A stretch of DNA of 64,000 nucleotides from Turnera subulata (Eukaryota > Streptophyta > Magnoliopsida > Malpighiales > Passifloraceae). The position numbers and the translations under genes are program-made. The notes under the pieces are model-generated. The model was not told where the DNA came from. It saw only the letters and a program-made list of their open reading frames with translations, and did not search any database. Where the stretch lies: assembly GCA_028386065.3 (NCBI GenBank), contig JAKUCV010000247.1, positions 162,336 to 226,335 of the forward strand. The letters are read 5' to 3'. Positions 11,061 through 22,870 of this stretch are shown piece after piece. Each line of letters opens with the position of its first letter. Position 1 is the first letter of the stretch.

Positions 11061-11537
11061 ATGTATACCACGCCAACCATTAATGAGGAGCAAACTCGGG
11101 CGCTAATTGATACGGGAGCTACTCATAACTTCAATGAGAAGGATGAAGCTAGGAGGCTCGACATCAAGTATGAAGAGGAACGTGGGCAACTTAAAGCCGT
11201 GAACTCGGAGGCCAAGCCAATCTATGGAGTTGCACGTGGGGTGGACATGTGCATCGGCAATTGGCGAGGTAAGGTTAATTTTTCCATTGTGCCTATGGAT
11301 GATTACCCCGTTGTGCTACGTATGGAGTTCCTTGATCGCACCAAGGCTGTCCCCGTGCCAAGTGCCAACACTCTTATCCTTGAGGATGGGGACAAGTCTT
11401 GTGTGGTATCTGTGGCTTGTGAGAAGATGCTAAAGGAGAAGGCCATTTCGGCCATGCAACTCAAGAAGGGAGTTCGGCAGAACGAGCCAACCTACCTAGC
11501 CACATTGGTGCTTAATGAGGACACAACACTTGCATGA
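11061..11537 (+). pseudogene. pro: Chromovirus aspartic protease region
   Basis: About 158 residues are in one frame. The active-site motif D-T-G-A appears as LIDTGATHNF (about 11104-11133), followed by the beta-strand pattern expected of a retropepsin. The family enzyme matures Gag-Pol as a dimer. The frame closes at 11535-11537 and the next domain continues one base out of phase (from about 11515), so a small indel lies near 11515-11535. An upstream TGA (about 11057) separates it from gag. Confidence 0.8.
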
Positions 11538-14069
11538 CATGCCTAGGGAAGTGAAGCAAGTGCTTGGCGAGTTTGAGAATGTGATGCCAAAGGAGCTTCC
11601 AAAGAAATTGCCACCTCGACGGGAGGTAGATCACAAGATCGAGTTGGAGCCAAATGCAAAGTCCCCTGCCGCTACCCCGTATCGTATGGCGCCACCCGAG
11701 TTGGAAGAGTTGCGGAGGCAACTAAGGGACTTGTTGGATGCGATTCATCCAACCATCTAAAGCACCATTTGGAGCACTAGTGTTGTTCCAAAAGAAGCAT
11801 GATGGTTTGCTGTGGTTGTGCACCAACTATCGGGCTCTCAACAAGATCACCGTGAAGAACAAGTACCCGATTCCTCTCATTGCGGACTTGTTCGACCAAC
11901 TTGGCGAGGCTCGTTGGTTTACCAAGCTTGACTTGAGATCGGGCTACTACCAAGTGAGAATTGCCGAAGGGAAGAGTCGAAGACTACTTGTGTTACCCGG
12001 TATGGTTCCTATGAGTTCTTAGTGATGCCCTTTGGTTTAACTAACGCCCCCGCTACTTTTTGCACTTTGAAGAACAAGGTTCTCCACCCATTCTTGGATC
12101 ACTTTGTCGTGGTGTACCTTGATGACATTGTCATGTATAGCAACACCTTGGAGGAGCATGTCCAACACCTATGATAAGTGTTCCAAGCCTTACGGGAGAA
12201 CGAACTTTATGTGAAGAGGGAGAAGTGTGCCTTTGCCAACAAGAAGTCATATTCTTGGGGCACCGAGTGGGAGGCGGCAAGTTGATGATGGACCGGGCCA
12301 AAGTAGAGGCAATCCAAGCATGGGAGCCCTCTAAGCGAGTCCCCGAGCTCCGATCTTTCCTTGGGCTTGTCAATTATTATCGGAGAATCATCATGGGGTA
12401 CTCGACCATTGCAGCACCATTGACGGACCTATTGAAGAAGAACAAGCTGTGGGTTTGGTCCGAGGAATGCCAACAAGCCTTTGATACTTTGAAGAAGGCC
12501 ATCATGGAGGAACCAGTGCTAAGCTTGCCCGACCACACCAAGTCATATGAGGTGCACACGGATGCTTCAGATTTTGCCATTGGAGGTGTGCTCATGCAAG
12601 AGGGGCTTCCGATTGCTTGTGAGAGCCGCAAGCTTAATGACACGGAGCGACGCTATACGGTGCAAGAGAAGGAGATGACGGCAGTGGTCCATTGCCTAAG
12701 GGTTTGGAGGCACTACTTGCTTGGAAGCAAGTTTGTTGTCAAGGCGGACAACGTGGCCACGAGTTATTTCCTCACAAAAAAGAAGCTCACACCAAAGCAA
12801 GCACGGTGGCAAGACTTTCTAGCGAAGTTTGACTATGTGTTGGAGTACAAGCCGGGGAAGTCTAACTTGGTGGCCCATACTTTGAGTGGAAGGGCCGAGC
12901 TTGCAGCCATAATTCGATCCGATAGTACTTTGGTAGAGCGCATCAAGGAGGGGATGGAACATGATCCGCAAGCCAAAGCCTTTGTGGAGCTTGTGGGACA
13001 AGGCAAGACGATGAGATTTTGGCTTGATGATGGGTTGCTCTATACAAAGGGGAGCCGGATCATTGTGCCACGACATGGGAAGTTGCGGAAGGAAGTGCTC
13101 AAGGAATCCCATGATTCCAAATGGGCTGGCCATCCGGGGATTGATCACACACTAGCATTGTTGGAGGATTCCTACTATTGGCCTCGGATGCGGGATGATG
13201 TGGAGTTGTATGTTCGGACTTTTCTCATATGCCATCAAGACAAGCTTGAGCAACAATGTCCACTGGGTTTGTTGGAGCCATTGCCTACACCTGATAGGCC
13301 TTGGGAGAGCATCTCACTTGATTTCATCACTAGCTTGCCCAAGTCCGACGGGTTCAGCATGATCTTGGTGGTCGTGGACCGATTCTCCAAGTATTCTATA
13401 TTCATCCCGACAACCCCGGAGTGCATAGGAGCTAAAATGGCCCGCTTGTTTTTCAAGTATGTGGTGAAGTATTGGGACATTTCTAAGACGATCGTGAGTG
13501 ATCGGGATGTGCGCTTCAACGCTCATTTTTGGAAGGAATTTTTTCGGATGATGGGGTCCGAGCTCAACTTCTCTACAAGCTTTCATCCACAAACCGATGG
13601 GCAAACGGAGAGGGTGAATGCCTTGTTGGAGATATACTTGCGGCACTACGTGAGTGCCAACCAACGGGATTGGGCAAAGCTACTTGACGTATCCCAGTTC
13701 TCGTATAACTTGCAAAGGAGCGAGTCTACGGGGATGAGTCCCTTCGAGATTGTCACGGGGCAACAACCAATGACTCCAAGCACCATTGCTACGGGCTATA
13801 CGGGGAGTAGTCCCGCGGCATATCGGTATGAAAAAGATTGGCAAGCACAAAGAGACATGGCAAAGGTGCACCTAGCCAAGGCCACGAAGAGAATGAAGAA
13901 ATGGGCGGATGCTAAGCGGAGGCCGTTGGAGTTTGAAGAAGGCGACCTCGTCATGGTGAAGCTATTACCACACCAACAAAGGGTCTTTGCCAAGCTACAA
14001 AAGGGGTTGGTGCGGCGCTATGAGGGTCCATTCAAAATTCTTAAGCGGGTAGGCAAAGTTGCCTACAGG
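11515..14069 (+). pseudogene. pol: Chromovirus RT, RNase H and integrase, four frame segments
   Basis: RT begins near 11640; frames change near 11735 and 12000. The catalytic Y-L-D-D lies at about 12116-12127 and is intact. Two stops (near 12173) precede a long frame, 12171-14072, holding the end of RT, RNase H ([11 protein letters not shown] near 12556) and integrase. The INT finger retains both His (HPGIDH region) but the first Cys of the C-X2-C pair is Phe (FLICH, about 13225). D, D and E of the core are present ([18 protein letters not shown]). The C-terminal [10 protein letters not shown] module is interrupted at 14069/14070 by a solo LTR. The intact 12171-14072 frame makes this the best-preserved stretch of E. 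Confidence 0.88.
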
Positions 14070-15842
14070 TGATAGCGTTCTTAACCCACACTAAACACTA
14101 CGATTAACCTGCAAGCGCACAGTGTCTGTTATAGCAATCAAGGTCGATCCCACCGAGAACAGTTTAAGTACTACATCAACAACAACTTGTGATTATTTAG
14201 GAAGATTGGAATTATATGAGAGTTGGTAGAATAAAATCGAAATAACCTATAAAAATAAAAGAAATAAAATCGGCAAGGGTGATGTATGCCTAGTAAATCA
14301 ATAATAAAAACAACCTAGGAGTTCGAGGTTCATGTAATCACTACTTATGCAAATAATCTATCCGATTATGATCTTGGATGTCTAATGATTATTGTAGGCT
14401 AATTGTCTTAAAGTATTAACTCTTAGCTCTCGCATGTTGAATCAATTATTCAGTCCATAGCTACCTAGTTCTCACTAACACAGTTTGTAACTAAATTCAT
14501 TAAGCATAGACAATTTATCAACCTTAAGAATAACTATCAGCTTTCGCATCTCTAGTCTTCAAATCAATCTATGATGTTCAAATCTAAAACCTAATCAACA
14601 ACTCAGCTCTCACATGTCGCCATCAACAAACATTCAGATCTAAATTAATGTAAACTTGGTAGCTAATCAAGCAACAAACAATTCAGCATACATAGATCAA
14701 ACAAACACAACAGATTCCAAGAACAATATCTGAATAATATTAAAAAAGCATAAGAGTAATTGGCTACATTCCTAATCCTAGATTAAGAGATTAGTTCACC
14801 TAAAAATAATAAAATCAAAATCAACACAAGAATTCATCATGGAATCAAATAACAAAAAAACCGAATAAAGGAGAAGGTGTAGTCGATTTCTACAGTAAGA
14901 CTGGTGTCGACTTCTGCTGCTCCTTGACCTTGAATTTTGTGCTTTAGAAACTAATGATTTTGTGCCTTTAGATCTTCAACATCTTGCTGGAAAGTTGAGG
15001 GGAATAATCTTTGAGCCTTGCTAGAGAATTCGGCACCACCTAATAGAGAGAAAGAGAAGAAACCCTAATCCTATTAGTGTGTGTGACCTAAACCCTAAAC
15101 AATTTGGCAGAGCTTCAATGTCTGAACTCTGCCTCCAGAATATGATGCTCCAAGGGGTGTATTTATAGTGGTTTTGGTGCTGGAGGTCGTCCAAGGGTCT
15201 CTTTCTTTGAATTGGAATAGACTTCTTTACTTGCACTTCAAGTTGGACTTTTGCCTGTTTTCTGACCCAAAATTTCACGGCACTTATCGACTAGAAGACG
15301 TCCAAACTGGGATTTGGGCTCTTCTAAAAAGGTCTAGAGAATTCTCTCAGCTTTCTTTACATAAGAAAAATTCTTCAATTGGACTTCTTTAGCTCGATAT
15401 ATCATCAAAACACTGGGTCTGGGTCGGTGTAGAAATCCATATTTGTCTTGGCCAAAATCGACTGAGTGCTCCTCCCAGTAGACATATCCAAAAATTATGA
15501 AATTTAATCCATGGAAAGCTCTGGAAGTATAGTTTTGTTTCCAATTGGTCTCACTTAATTTCAATGCCTAGAACTCCTGAAATCTTCAAAATAGTCGATT
15601 GTGCTCACTGCAGAAAGTTTCCTAAATTGGTCCTGGTTTCCAAACTTGGCTAAAAAGCTTTCATTCTTTAATAAAAATGATAAATTCCTGATAAAAACAC
15701 TTAATCAGCAAAATTGAAGTACAAATTGACACAATGCATGAAAACACACAATAATATAGAGATTATACACATAATTGACCAAGAATAAATGGAAAAAGGC
15801 ATTCAAAACCGTTATAAAAACACTAACATTTAGATGTTATCA
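14070..15842 (-). repeat. Solo LTR of family G inserted in E integrase end
   Basis: Starts TGATAGCG and ends GATGTTATCA, flanked by ACAGG (14065-14069) and ACAAG (15843-15847), a target duplication with one mismatch. Its right third matches the LTRs of G closely (ACACTAACATTTAGATGTTATCA region). The left third is related but divergent, so it is a sister subfamily. On the - strand a TATA-like CTATAAATACACC lies at about 15162-15175. Removing it restores continuity of E coding sequence across the site. No internal region remains. Confidence 0.85.
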
Positions 15843-16048
15843 ACAAGCTTGACATGCCCTCAAGGCTTAATCTTCACCCCGTCTTCCATGAGAGTTTGTT
15901 GAAGCCATACCATGGAGACGAGGAAGACCAAGACCGAGGGAAAGTCCAAGAGAGCACCAATATCGGTCACCGCCTCATTTGATAAGGAAATTGAAGAGAT
16001 TCTTTCGTGGCGTACCAACTTTGTGCGGGGCAAGAATGAGAACTATAG
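15843..16048 (+). pseudogene. Integrase C-terminus and chromodomain start of E, cut by H
   Basis: After the solo LTR, the E frame continues with the conserved NLHPVFHESLLKPYHGD segment (about 15866-15918), then after a frame change with SVTASFDKEIEEILSWR (about 15957-16010). That is the lead-in to a chromodomain as in Tekay/Del-type chromoviruses. H interrupts at 16048/16049 before the aromatic-cage core (YLVKWKG-like) would appear. Chromodomains bind modified histone H3 tails and guide integration in family members. Confidence 0.7.
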
Positions 16049-17661
16049 TGTGAATACCCGACCCAAAATCACTTGGGCCTATTCACCTAATCCTTTCACC
16101 TTCTTCCTCGGGTCAACCCCATAACATTGGAGTCGCCACCCAAGTTTTATTAAGGACAAAACTTGGGAAAAACCTTAATATGACTCCTTTAGGCTACATG
16201 GTCATGGCGAACCAAAGTTATGGGATCGGGGGTTCGTCACAGATGGGAAGGTGATAGGCACCAAACCGTGTTGGGTCGAGACTATGTGCAATTATGAAAT
16301 GCAAGTGTGCCTATTGCAAGTGTGCATGTGTGGAAAATAAGGAGAAGGGGAGAAGAAGAAGAATTGGCTTGCATCCCGTTGTAAGACCGAGATTACCTAT
16401 GTACCCGAGTGATCGGGGACAAAGCCACGTAGTTCTAACCATGGCACAAATCGGCCACTTACATCATCAATAGCATCAACATATAATAAACAAAGATCAA
16501 TCAAGAAAGGGGATTTAGTGTTACCTCTTGTAGCCCTCCTCTAGCTCCTTGTAATGGGTTGAGTTCTACACCCACCTTCTTGTCGCTTCTAAGCTCTATG
16601 GTTGATCCTCTTCTTGATCTCTCCTTGTTGAACCACTGCTAATGTCTCCCACAAAAATCCTCCAGAATTTCTGCCTAAAGAATGTGTTTCTAGGCTTGGA
16701 GAAGTAGAGTTTCTCCAAGCACTCAAGGCTTATAGTTGTGTATGTGAGAAAAGTGTGTGTCCTCCTTTGAAATGTGTGTGAGGGGTCCTATTTATAGTGC
16801 TCTAGGAAGCCTAGGGGCGTGGACTTGTTTAATGGTGAAGATTATGCCCGAAAATCTGGTCCAAAACCGCGTAGGATCAAATTAGGAACAAAATCGGCGA
16901 AAATTGGAGATTATGGTTACCTATGACCGTCGCTGTCGGCGGTCATCCTTTGGATGACCCCTAGTGCCGGCGGTCATGTGGGGATGACCGCCAGCACCTG
17001 GCGGTCGTTGCAAGAGGACCGCCTGTCACCCCGCGCGTCACCCGTTCTTTCCTTTTTCGGCCTCCAATCCCCCTAATTCAGCCCTGATTTGATCATACCG
17101 CGTAATCAACCCCTAATCAACCCAGAATCACTCAATTACTTAATTATCACTCCCTCTAAATCATTCCATAACAGATTGATTGCACCTTAATGCCTATTTC
17201 ATACTAAATCATGCCAAAAATAACATTTCTACATAAATGATGATTTAGCTCTGATTTTCAACAAAAATCAGAGCTAAAATTATCCTGCAAGAAATGTGTT
17301 AATGGGCTGGATAAACTCTGGAGAATCCATTTACTTGGATCCTTAAACCCATTCCTAACCCAATAATACATCATCACAATATAATTGGGTTAAAAACAAC
17401 TAAAAGAGGCCAAGTAATAAAATGAAATGTATTTTAATGTGAATAAACCTTATTATATGTTTTACCCTAAGATTAAATCATCTTATTAATCCTAAGGTTT
17501 AGATGCACAAAGGTTTAGATTACCAAAATACATTAATTCTACTAAATTAAATTCTTATTATATCTTAACTCAAAATCAGATCATCTCACTAACCTCAAGT
17601 TAAGCATGTTTTGGAATTTAGTTTTATTAAAATATTCGTGGGTCAAATTTGGGTGTTCACA
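16049..17661 (-). repeat. 3' LTR of H
   Basis: 1613 bp, bounded by TGTGAATA and TTCACA. On the - strand the TATA box TATAAATAGG is at 16787-16796. About 126-227 bp upstream of it lies a cluster of GGCGGTC inverted motifs (16922-17023). The adjoining internal sequence on the right gives a PPT (GAGGGGCATC on the - strand, about 17662-17673). The 520 bp of the 5' LTR at 40243 match its left part closely. The B insertion site in the other LTR corresponds to GTTCTA/CACCC near 16570 here. Confidence 0.85.
16922..17023. repeat. GC-rich inverted motif cluster GGCGGTCAT/ATGACCGCC in H LTR
   Basis: Copies: GGCGGTCAT at 16938-16946 and 16969-16977, ATGACCGCC at 16984-16992, GGCGGTC at 17000-17006, GGACCGCC at 17016-17023, with partial ones at 16922 (ATGACCG) and 16952 (GGATGACCC). 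The pair 16969-16977 and 16984-16992 forms a perfect 9-bp stem with a 6-nt loop. The LTR around it is AT-rich, so the cluster stands out. A second cluster is at 31208-31310. Confidence 0.8.
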
Positions 17662-18155
17662 GATGCCCCTCGTTGATGAATCCTTAGGAAGTAAGGACGA
17701 AACAACGTATGACAGGAAAAACCAAATTTGAATGATGAATGTCTGGCGCGTGTCAAGTTTTGGAGCATCCCACTCCTCTCCAGGAATCATCTTGGAGCAT
17801 TAAGGGACAGGCCCTCGGATTTTGGGAATCATCTCATCCTTGGTCTCAGGAATCATCTCATCCCGAGGTGACAGAATCATCTCATCTATCGGGTGGTCGA
17901 CAAGGAATACTCCCATCCTCGTCAGTTGGGTTTTGACTTGGGAATCATCTCATCCCATGTCTCGGGAATCATCTCATCCCGAGGTGATAGAACTAGGTTG
18001 TCAACAAGGATACTCCCATCCATGTCAGCTTGGTTTTGACTTGGGAATCATCTCATCCCAAGACGATAGAATCATCTCATCTATCAACAAGGAATACTCC
18101 CATCCCTGTCAGCTGGGTTTTGATGATAGAATCATCTCATCTATCAACAAGAAAT
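17662..18155 (-). repeat. H 3' untranslated region: PPT and left part of an 84-bp tandem array
   Basis: Immediately inside the LTR is the PPT (GAGGGGCATC, - strand). From about 17760 degenerate copies of a repeat built on GGAATCATCTCATCC and GGAATACTCCCATCC appear and continue up to the G insertion at 18156. The array resumes at 30268 to the right of G. GAAAT (18151-18155) and GGAAT (30268-30272) are the target duplication of G. Copies near 17760-18000 are shorter and more varied than those on the right. Tandem repeats in the 3' untranslated region are usual in Tat elements. The open frames across it are by-products of the repeat. Confidence 0.75.
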
Positions 18156-19824
18156 TGATGCGTTTTATTTACGCGCGACTTTTTCAAATTTATAATTCTT
18201 GATCAATTCACAACACGACACACAAATAGCTCACGAGTAAACGCAACGATTGTTAACTGCAAGCGCACAGTGTACTACGTAGTGTAGTAGTCTAATCAAG
18301 GTCGATCCACAGAACAAGGGAAATAAGTACTACCTAATGTCACAACGTATGATTATCTAGGCAAATCAAATAAAAGATGGTTTAGGGTGATGTCGAAACT
18401 AACAAATAAAAAAAAATAAAATCGCAGACTTAATCTAAAGTGAAGTTCTATCAATATCTAAAGCAATGTAGGAAATCGGGGTTCACACAATTACTATCTA
18501 GGTTTATTATGCATGGATGTCGATTTCAAAGTTGATGTGTGATTGTGGGCAATTGTTTGTAATGTCTTAATCCTCAGCTCTCGCATGTTGAATCAAATAT
18601 TCAGCAAAAATTACTACCTAGCTCTCGCATAGCCTAGCATCAATACTAAACTCATTAAGCACAAAACAATCAAAAAAGCCCTAAGAAACTATCAGCTCTC
18701 GCATATTTTAGCATCAATCAATCTATGTTCTTCTAGGTATCATCATATAAATTACGCAGCTCTCGCATGTTGCAATCAATAAGAATCAATCCAAAGTAGA
18801 TAGGCAATTCGGCACACATAGATTGAACAATCAACACAATCAATTGAATAAACATCAATCCATAGATAATAAAACCATAGAAGTAATTGGCTACATCCCT
18901 AATCCTAGATTAGAGAATTAGTTCATCATAATAAAATAGCAAATCATCAAAATCTCACAAGAGTTCATCAAGTAAACAATTAAACAGAAAGAAAATCGAA
19001 TAAAAGAGAGAGTAGTGAAGTCGGGTAGCCGATTTGTGTTGGTGATGATGGCGTCGACTTGTGCTCCTCTGGTGATGATTTCTGCTGCAATTGGACTGGT
19101 GATTCTGACTTTTGCCTCCTGAATATGTCAACCTAGGGGGTGCTTTTATACTGTCTTTAGCTGCTGGAAGTCGGTGGGGCTCTCCTTCTTTGAATGGAAA
19201 CTGAATTGTTGACTTGCATTCCAAGTTGGACTTTTGCCTATTTTCTGACCCGAAAATTGCACGCCACTTAACCCTATCAGACTTCCGAACTGGGCATTGG
19301 GCTCTTCTACAAAGTTCTATATAATTCTCTCAGCTTTCTTTACAGAAAAAGAACTCTTCAATTGGACTTCTATAGCTTAAGATATCGCCGAAATACTGGG
19401 CCTGGGTCGACACAGAAAATTCTGCATCCTGGCCTGGATTAAAATAATTACTGCTCCTTGTACACACGTCCAAAAATTATGAAATTTAATCCATAGAAAG
19501 CGCTGGAAGTCTATTTCCGTCTACAACTGGTCTAACTTAATTTCGATGCCTAGAACTCCCGAAATCATCAAAATAGTCGGCTGTGCTCACTGCAGAAAGT
19601 TTCCTAAATTGGGCCTAGTTTCCAAACTTGGCTAAAAAGCTTCCATTCTTCAATAAAAATGATAAATTCCTGCTAAAAATACTTAATCAGCAAAATTGAA
19701 GTGCTAATTGATACAATACATGAAAACACACGATAATATAAAGATTATACACATAATCGACCAGGAATACATAGTAAAAGCCATTCAAAACCATCATAAA
19801 AACACTAACATTTAGATGTTATCA
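18156..19824 (-). repeat. 3' LTR of G (1669 bp)
   Basis: Bounded by TGATGCGTTT and AGATGTTATCA. It matches 28431-30267 throughout except for a gap of about 170 bp near 19105, where the other LTR has extra sequence (about 29383-29557). Four copies of CAGCTCTCGCAT-type motif occur at 18575, 18619, 18693 and 18757. On the - strand a TATA box (TATAAAAGCACC) lies at about 19139-19150. Confidence 0.9.
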
Positions 19825-19842
19825 AATCTCCTCAAACTTAAA
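19825..19842 (-). promoter_or_regulatory. Polypurine tract of G
   Basis: On the - strand TTTAAGTTTGAGGAGATT directly precedes the LTR start TGATAAC. It would prime plus-strand DNA synthesis. Near-identical tracts (TAAGTTTGAGGAG) recur at about 21438-21451 and 21527-21539, and a partial one (AGTTTGAGGAGGA) near 22949-22961. Confidence 0.75.
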
Positions 19843-21807
19843 CTTTGCTTGTCCTCAAGCAAATAAAACGAAAAAAACCAAATGAGGGTTTTGAAAATCT
19901 CCACCAAATCACACAATCAAAAAGAATTCATATCAAGACTTCAGAAATAATCACCAAGAGCTTACGAAAAACATTTAAGATCAAATGCCAAGAAAGAAAG
20001 AAAATCTCATGAAAAAGCATCCATGCCATAGTCAGACTTACCCGCACAAGCTTTTCACACAAATCACTTAGCAAAAATTGATTTTCCATATGCAAGAATG
20101 AATTGACGTCATGAAAATTTGAAAAACTAGTCCCATAGGCAAATTCCAGAACTTAACTCCACTATTATGAATAAACACTCTCAGAAAGATCAATAGGACT
20201 TTACAAAGGGTTGTAATGGGGTCTTGGGTAAAGGTTGATCAAAGAAAAGGTGTATAGGAAATCAAAGTTCAAAAATTCGCGTAAGAAAAGATTGCAATAT
20301 GCATTATCAAGAGATTGAAAAGAATCCTCAAAGTGCAAGTCTTGAAGTAACATCCATCATGTGATCATCAAAAGAAAATTCAACTTGTTTCAGGAACCAT
20401 TGATTGTGCAATTTCTCATCTCTTTTTGGATTTTTCTGAATTTTTTTCTTTCTTTTCTTTTGAATCAACTTTGTCGATTTTCTTTTCTCTTTTTTTTTTT
20501 TTTTCTGCGCTTGACGTTCCATAACATACTTGAAACAATTGAAAGTGCAAACATCTTCAATGCATAGATCTTCTTGGATGTGAAAAGATATGGTACAATT
20601 GCACTTATCATAGAAAAAATTTTGATAAAAACATAGAACAAAAATCTCTTAAGCAACTTTGAAAAATAGGGTATGGATAATGATAGAAAAGAATGATAGC
20701 TATAAGGCTTCAAAGGGTTAAAGGTGGGTAAATGTGGGTAAAGAAAGAAAAATTAGCTAAAAGGGGTTAAACAAGGGATAATGATAAAGGGTAGGCTTTT
20801 TATTGGCTTGTTGGTTCAAACAAAGAATGCCTAAAGCATCTCTTTCATTGAGCATCTATGAGAAAAATTCGCTTTGAAAAGTTTTGAAAACTTGTTCTAT
20901 GACACATATGTTGACGTCAAAAAGTTGAAAAATAATGCATAGGGTGTCGAAAAAATGCTAGACAAGAAATGCTAGAACTTGCATGAATTCATCATAGTTA
21001 AGCATGAACACAAGATCAATCAAAAATCAAACTTCTTGCATCTAAAAGAAAAAGATTTCAAAAACTCAAAGTAACTCTCTTGGTTATCCATCAATAAAAA
21101 CATCTTGATCATAGAATGGTGGGTTTGAAAACAATTTGAAAAAAAACAAAGGAAAACTTTTTTATTTTTTTTCGAGAATTTTTATTTTTGTCGATTTTTT
21201 GAAAAATTTTTTATTTGGAAAACGAAATTAGAAAAACAATTTGAAAACAATTTTGAAAACAATTTGAAAAAGTAAAGCTGAAAATCGATTTTGAAAACAT
21301 TTTTTTGAAAAAGTAATGGCTTTTTACTAAGTAATCTAGGATCAAAAATATGCATACTCAATATATTAAAGTCAAAACATGCTCTTTATTGACACTAAAT
21401 AAACAAAAACAAACAAATTGCAAAGAAATTTATTCCCCCTCCTCAAACTTAAATCGGACAATGTCCTCATTGGCCAAGAAAGAAAAGAAACAAAGGGTAA
21501 AAAGATAGGCACATAGGAGAGGCATTCTCCTCAAACTTAGATTGAAATATGTATAGCACATAACAAAAGATAATCCAAGTAAGAGAGAAAGTAAGAATCA
21601 ACCATAAGAGAGATAGAGAAATCGAAATTGTATTGCCACTAGGTGTTCATGACACCAAAATTAAACACATTTGACATGAAATTAAAATTGCATACGAGGA
21701 TGACTAGCATTTACTGCATCCAATAAAAGTAAAGACATAAAGCAATAAAAACACAACACATAGAATGATGATGCATGAAACTACTCGGCAAGTTTGTTCT
21801 CTATGTT
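19843..21807 (-). other. 3' non-coding tail of G
   Basis: About 2 kb between the third ORF and the PPT. It is A/T-rich with homopolymer runs (poly-T near 20480-20505, A/T runs near 21130-21310). No gene is seen. Apart from two polypurine-like repeats (about 21440 and 21530) I find no further structure. A long tail here is typical of Athila elements. Confidence 0.6.
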
Positions 21808-22870
21808 CTATAGCTTCTTCCTAAGTTGCGCGATGGTCTTCTCTTGTTCATCCAATTTACTGCACATGACTCTCCCTAACTTATCAACAATGTCGATCAA
21901 CTTATCCATTTGAGAGAGTAATTCGCCGGTGGTCTTGTTGAGATTGGCGATGCCATCGACTTGAGCTTCCCATCCCATGAGAAAGTCAAAGATGTTGGAG
22001 GAATTGGACTCCACGGATGATGTAGATGATGGTGGCTTACGGTGGATCAGTTGTGTGCTAACACAAAAGCATTCCTCATCAACCTCTTCTTCATCACTAA
22101 AAGGATATGGATCAATGGGTTCATGGAGTTCTAAGGCCATTACTGCGGCAACACGCCTATGCACAGTCTAGGTTAATTCCTAAGAATTTTGCGATATGAG
22201 TGATCAGCCCTCCACATGCTATCTCGCCTTCTCCTTTGCAAATATGAGCAAAATTTTGCAGCAACCAAAGTCCTCCATTGAGTTTGTACCCGTGTACCAT
22301 GCAAAGGAGTACAAAAAGCTCATCACATTGCACTTTGTATGCATCTTTGGTTCTTCCAAAGAAAGAGTGTACCAAAACTCTGTGTAAATACCTCAGTGCA
22401 TTGTCCTTAATGCACAAGTCACTAGCCAAGCCAGAGCCAGGAATATATGAATCATTGCAAATCGTGTCCATCATGACTCTTCCATTGAAGCTACAGCTAG
22501 GAACTCGCCATCCTTCGGCATCAAAACCAAAAAATTTGTTGAAATCAATTAAGCTCATCTCATAGTCTTTCCTTGCAAGCCGAAACTTGACATAGCCGGG
22601 ATCATGAATGTCCTTGAGATCCACGTCATACCCAAAAGTAGCAAGAAACTCATAAGTAAGCTCCTCGTATGACGACTTCTTATTCTTGCAAAAATCGACT
22701 AGTCCTATGTTGGCAAGGTACTTGCCAATCGGCTCCTCAAGATTGTAATATTCAACCACCTTAAAATCAATGTACCTCGTAGGAATTAGAGGTCTCCTAA
22801 TCAGCTTGTCAAACCTAGCGCGATTCTCTTCAGAAATCCTTCCCGGATTGTACTCGGTAAACTTAGGCAT
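21808..22870 (-). pseudogene. Third (ATHILA ORF-1 type) ORF of G, one frameshift
   Basis: Starts at ATG 22870 (MPKFTEYNPG). The first frame runs 237 residues to TAG at 22157-22159. A second frame, overlapping at that point, runs on to 21808 (GTG-read start at 22164, so it is a continuation, not a gene of its own). One extra base near 22157 explains the break. The first part holds the conserved globular domain (PGSGLASDLCIKDNALRYLH). The second part is acidic then heptad-like (LLSQMDKLIDIVDKLGRV), probably a coiled coil. Unlike A and C it lacks the Pro-rich N-terminal extension. No signal peptide or membrane span is evident; function unknown. Confidence 0.8.

Larger units (their letters stand above)
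6600..16048 (+). mobile_element. Element E: chromovirus (Ty3/gypsy), split by three insertions and truncated by H
   Basis: Gag, PR, RT, RNase H, INT and a partial chromodomain occur in chromovirus order on the + strand, in pieces at 7088-7517, 10185-14069 and 15843-16048. The interruptions are J (7518-10184), a solo LTR (14070-15842) and H (from 16049, inside the chromodomain). The left LTR is only partly recognisable. The 3' LTR must lie beyond the window if present. Every domain has frame breaks, so this is an old copy, older than J, H and the solo LTR that cut it. Confidence 0.85.

Noticed and set aside
15021..15564. Short frames in the family G solo LTR (also 18955-19224)
   Set aside because: Within LTR sequence, not conserved in frame between the LTR copies.
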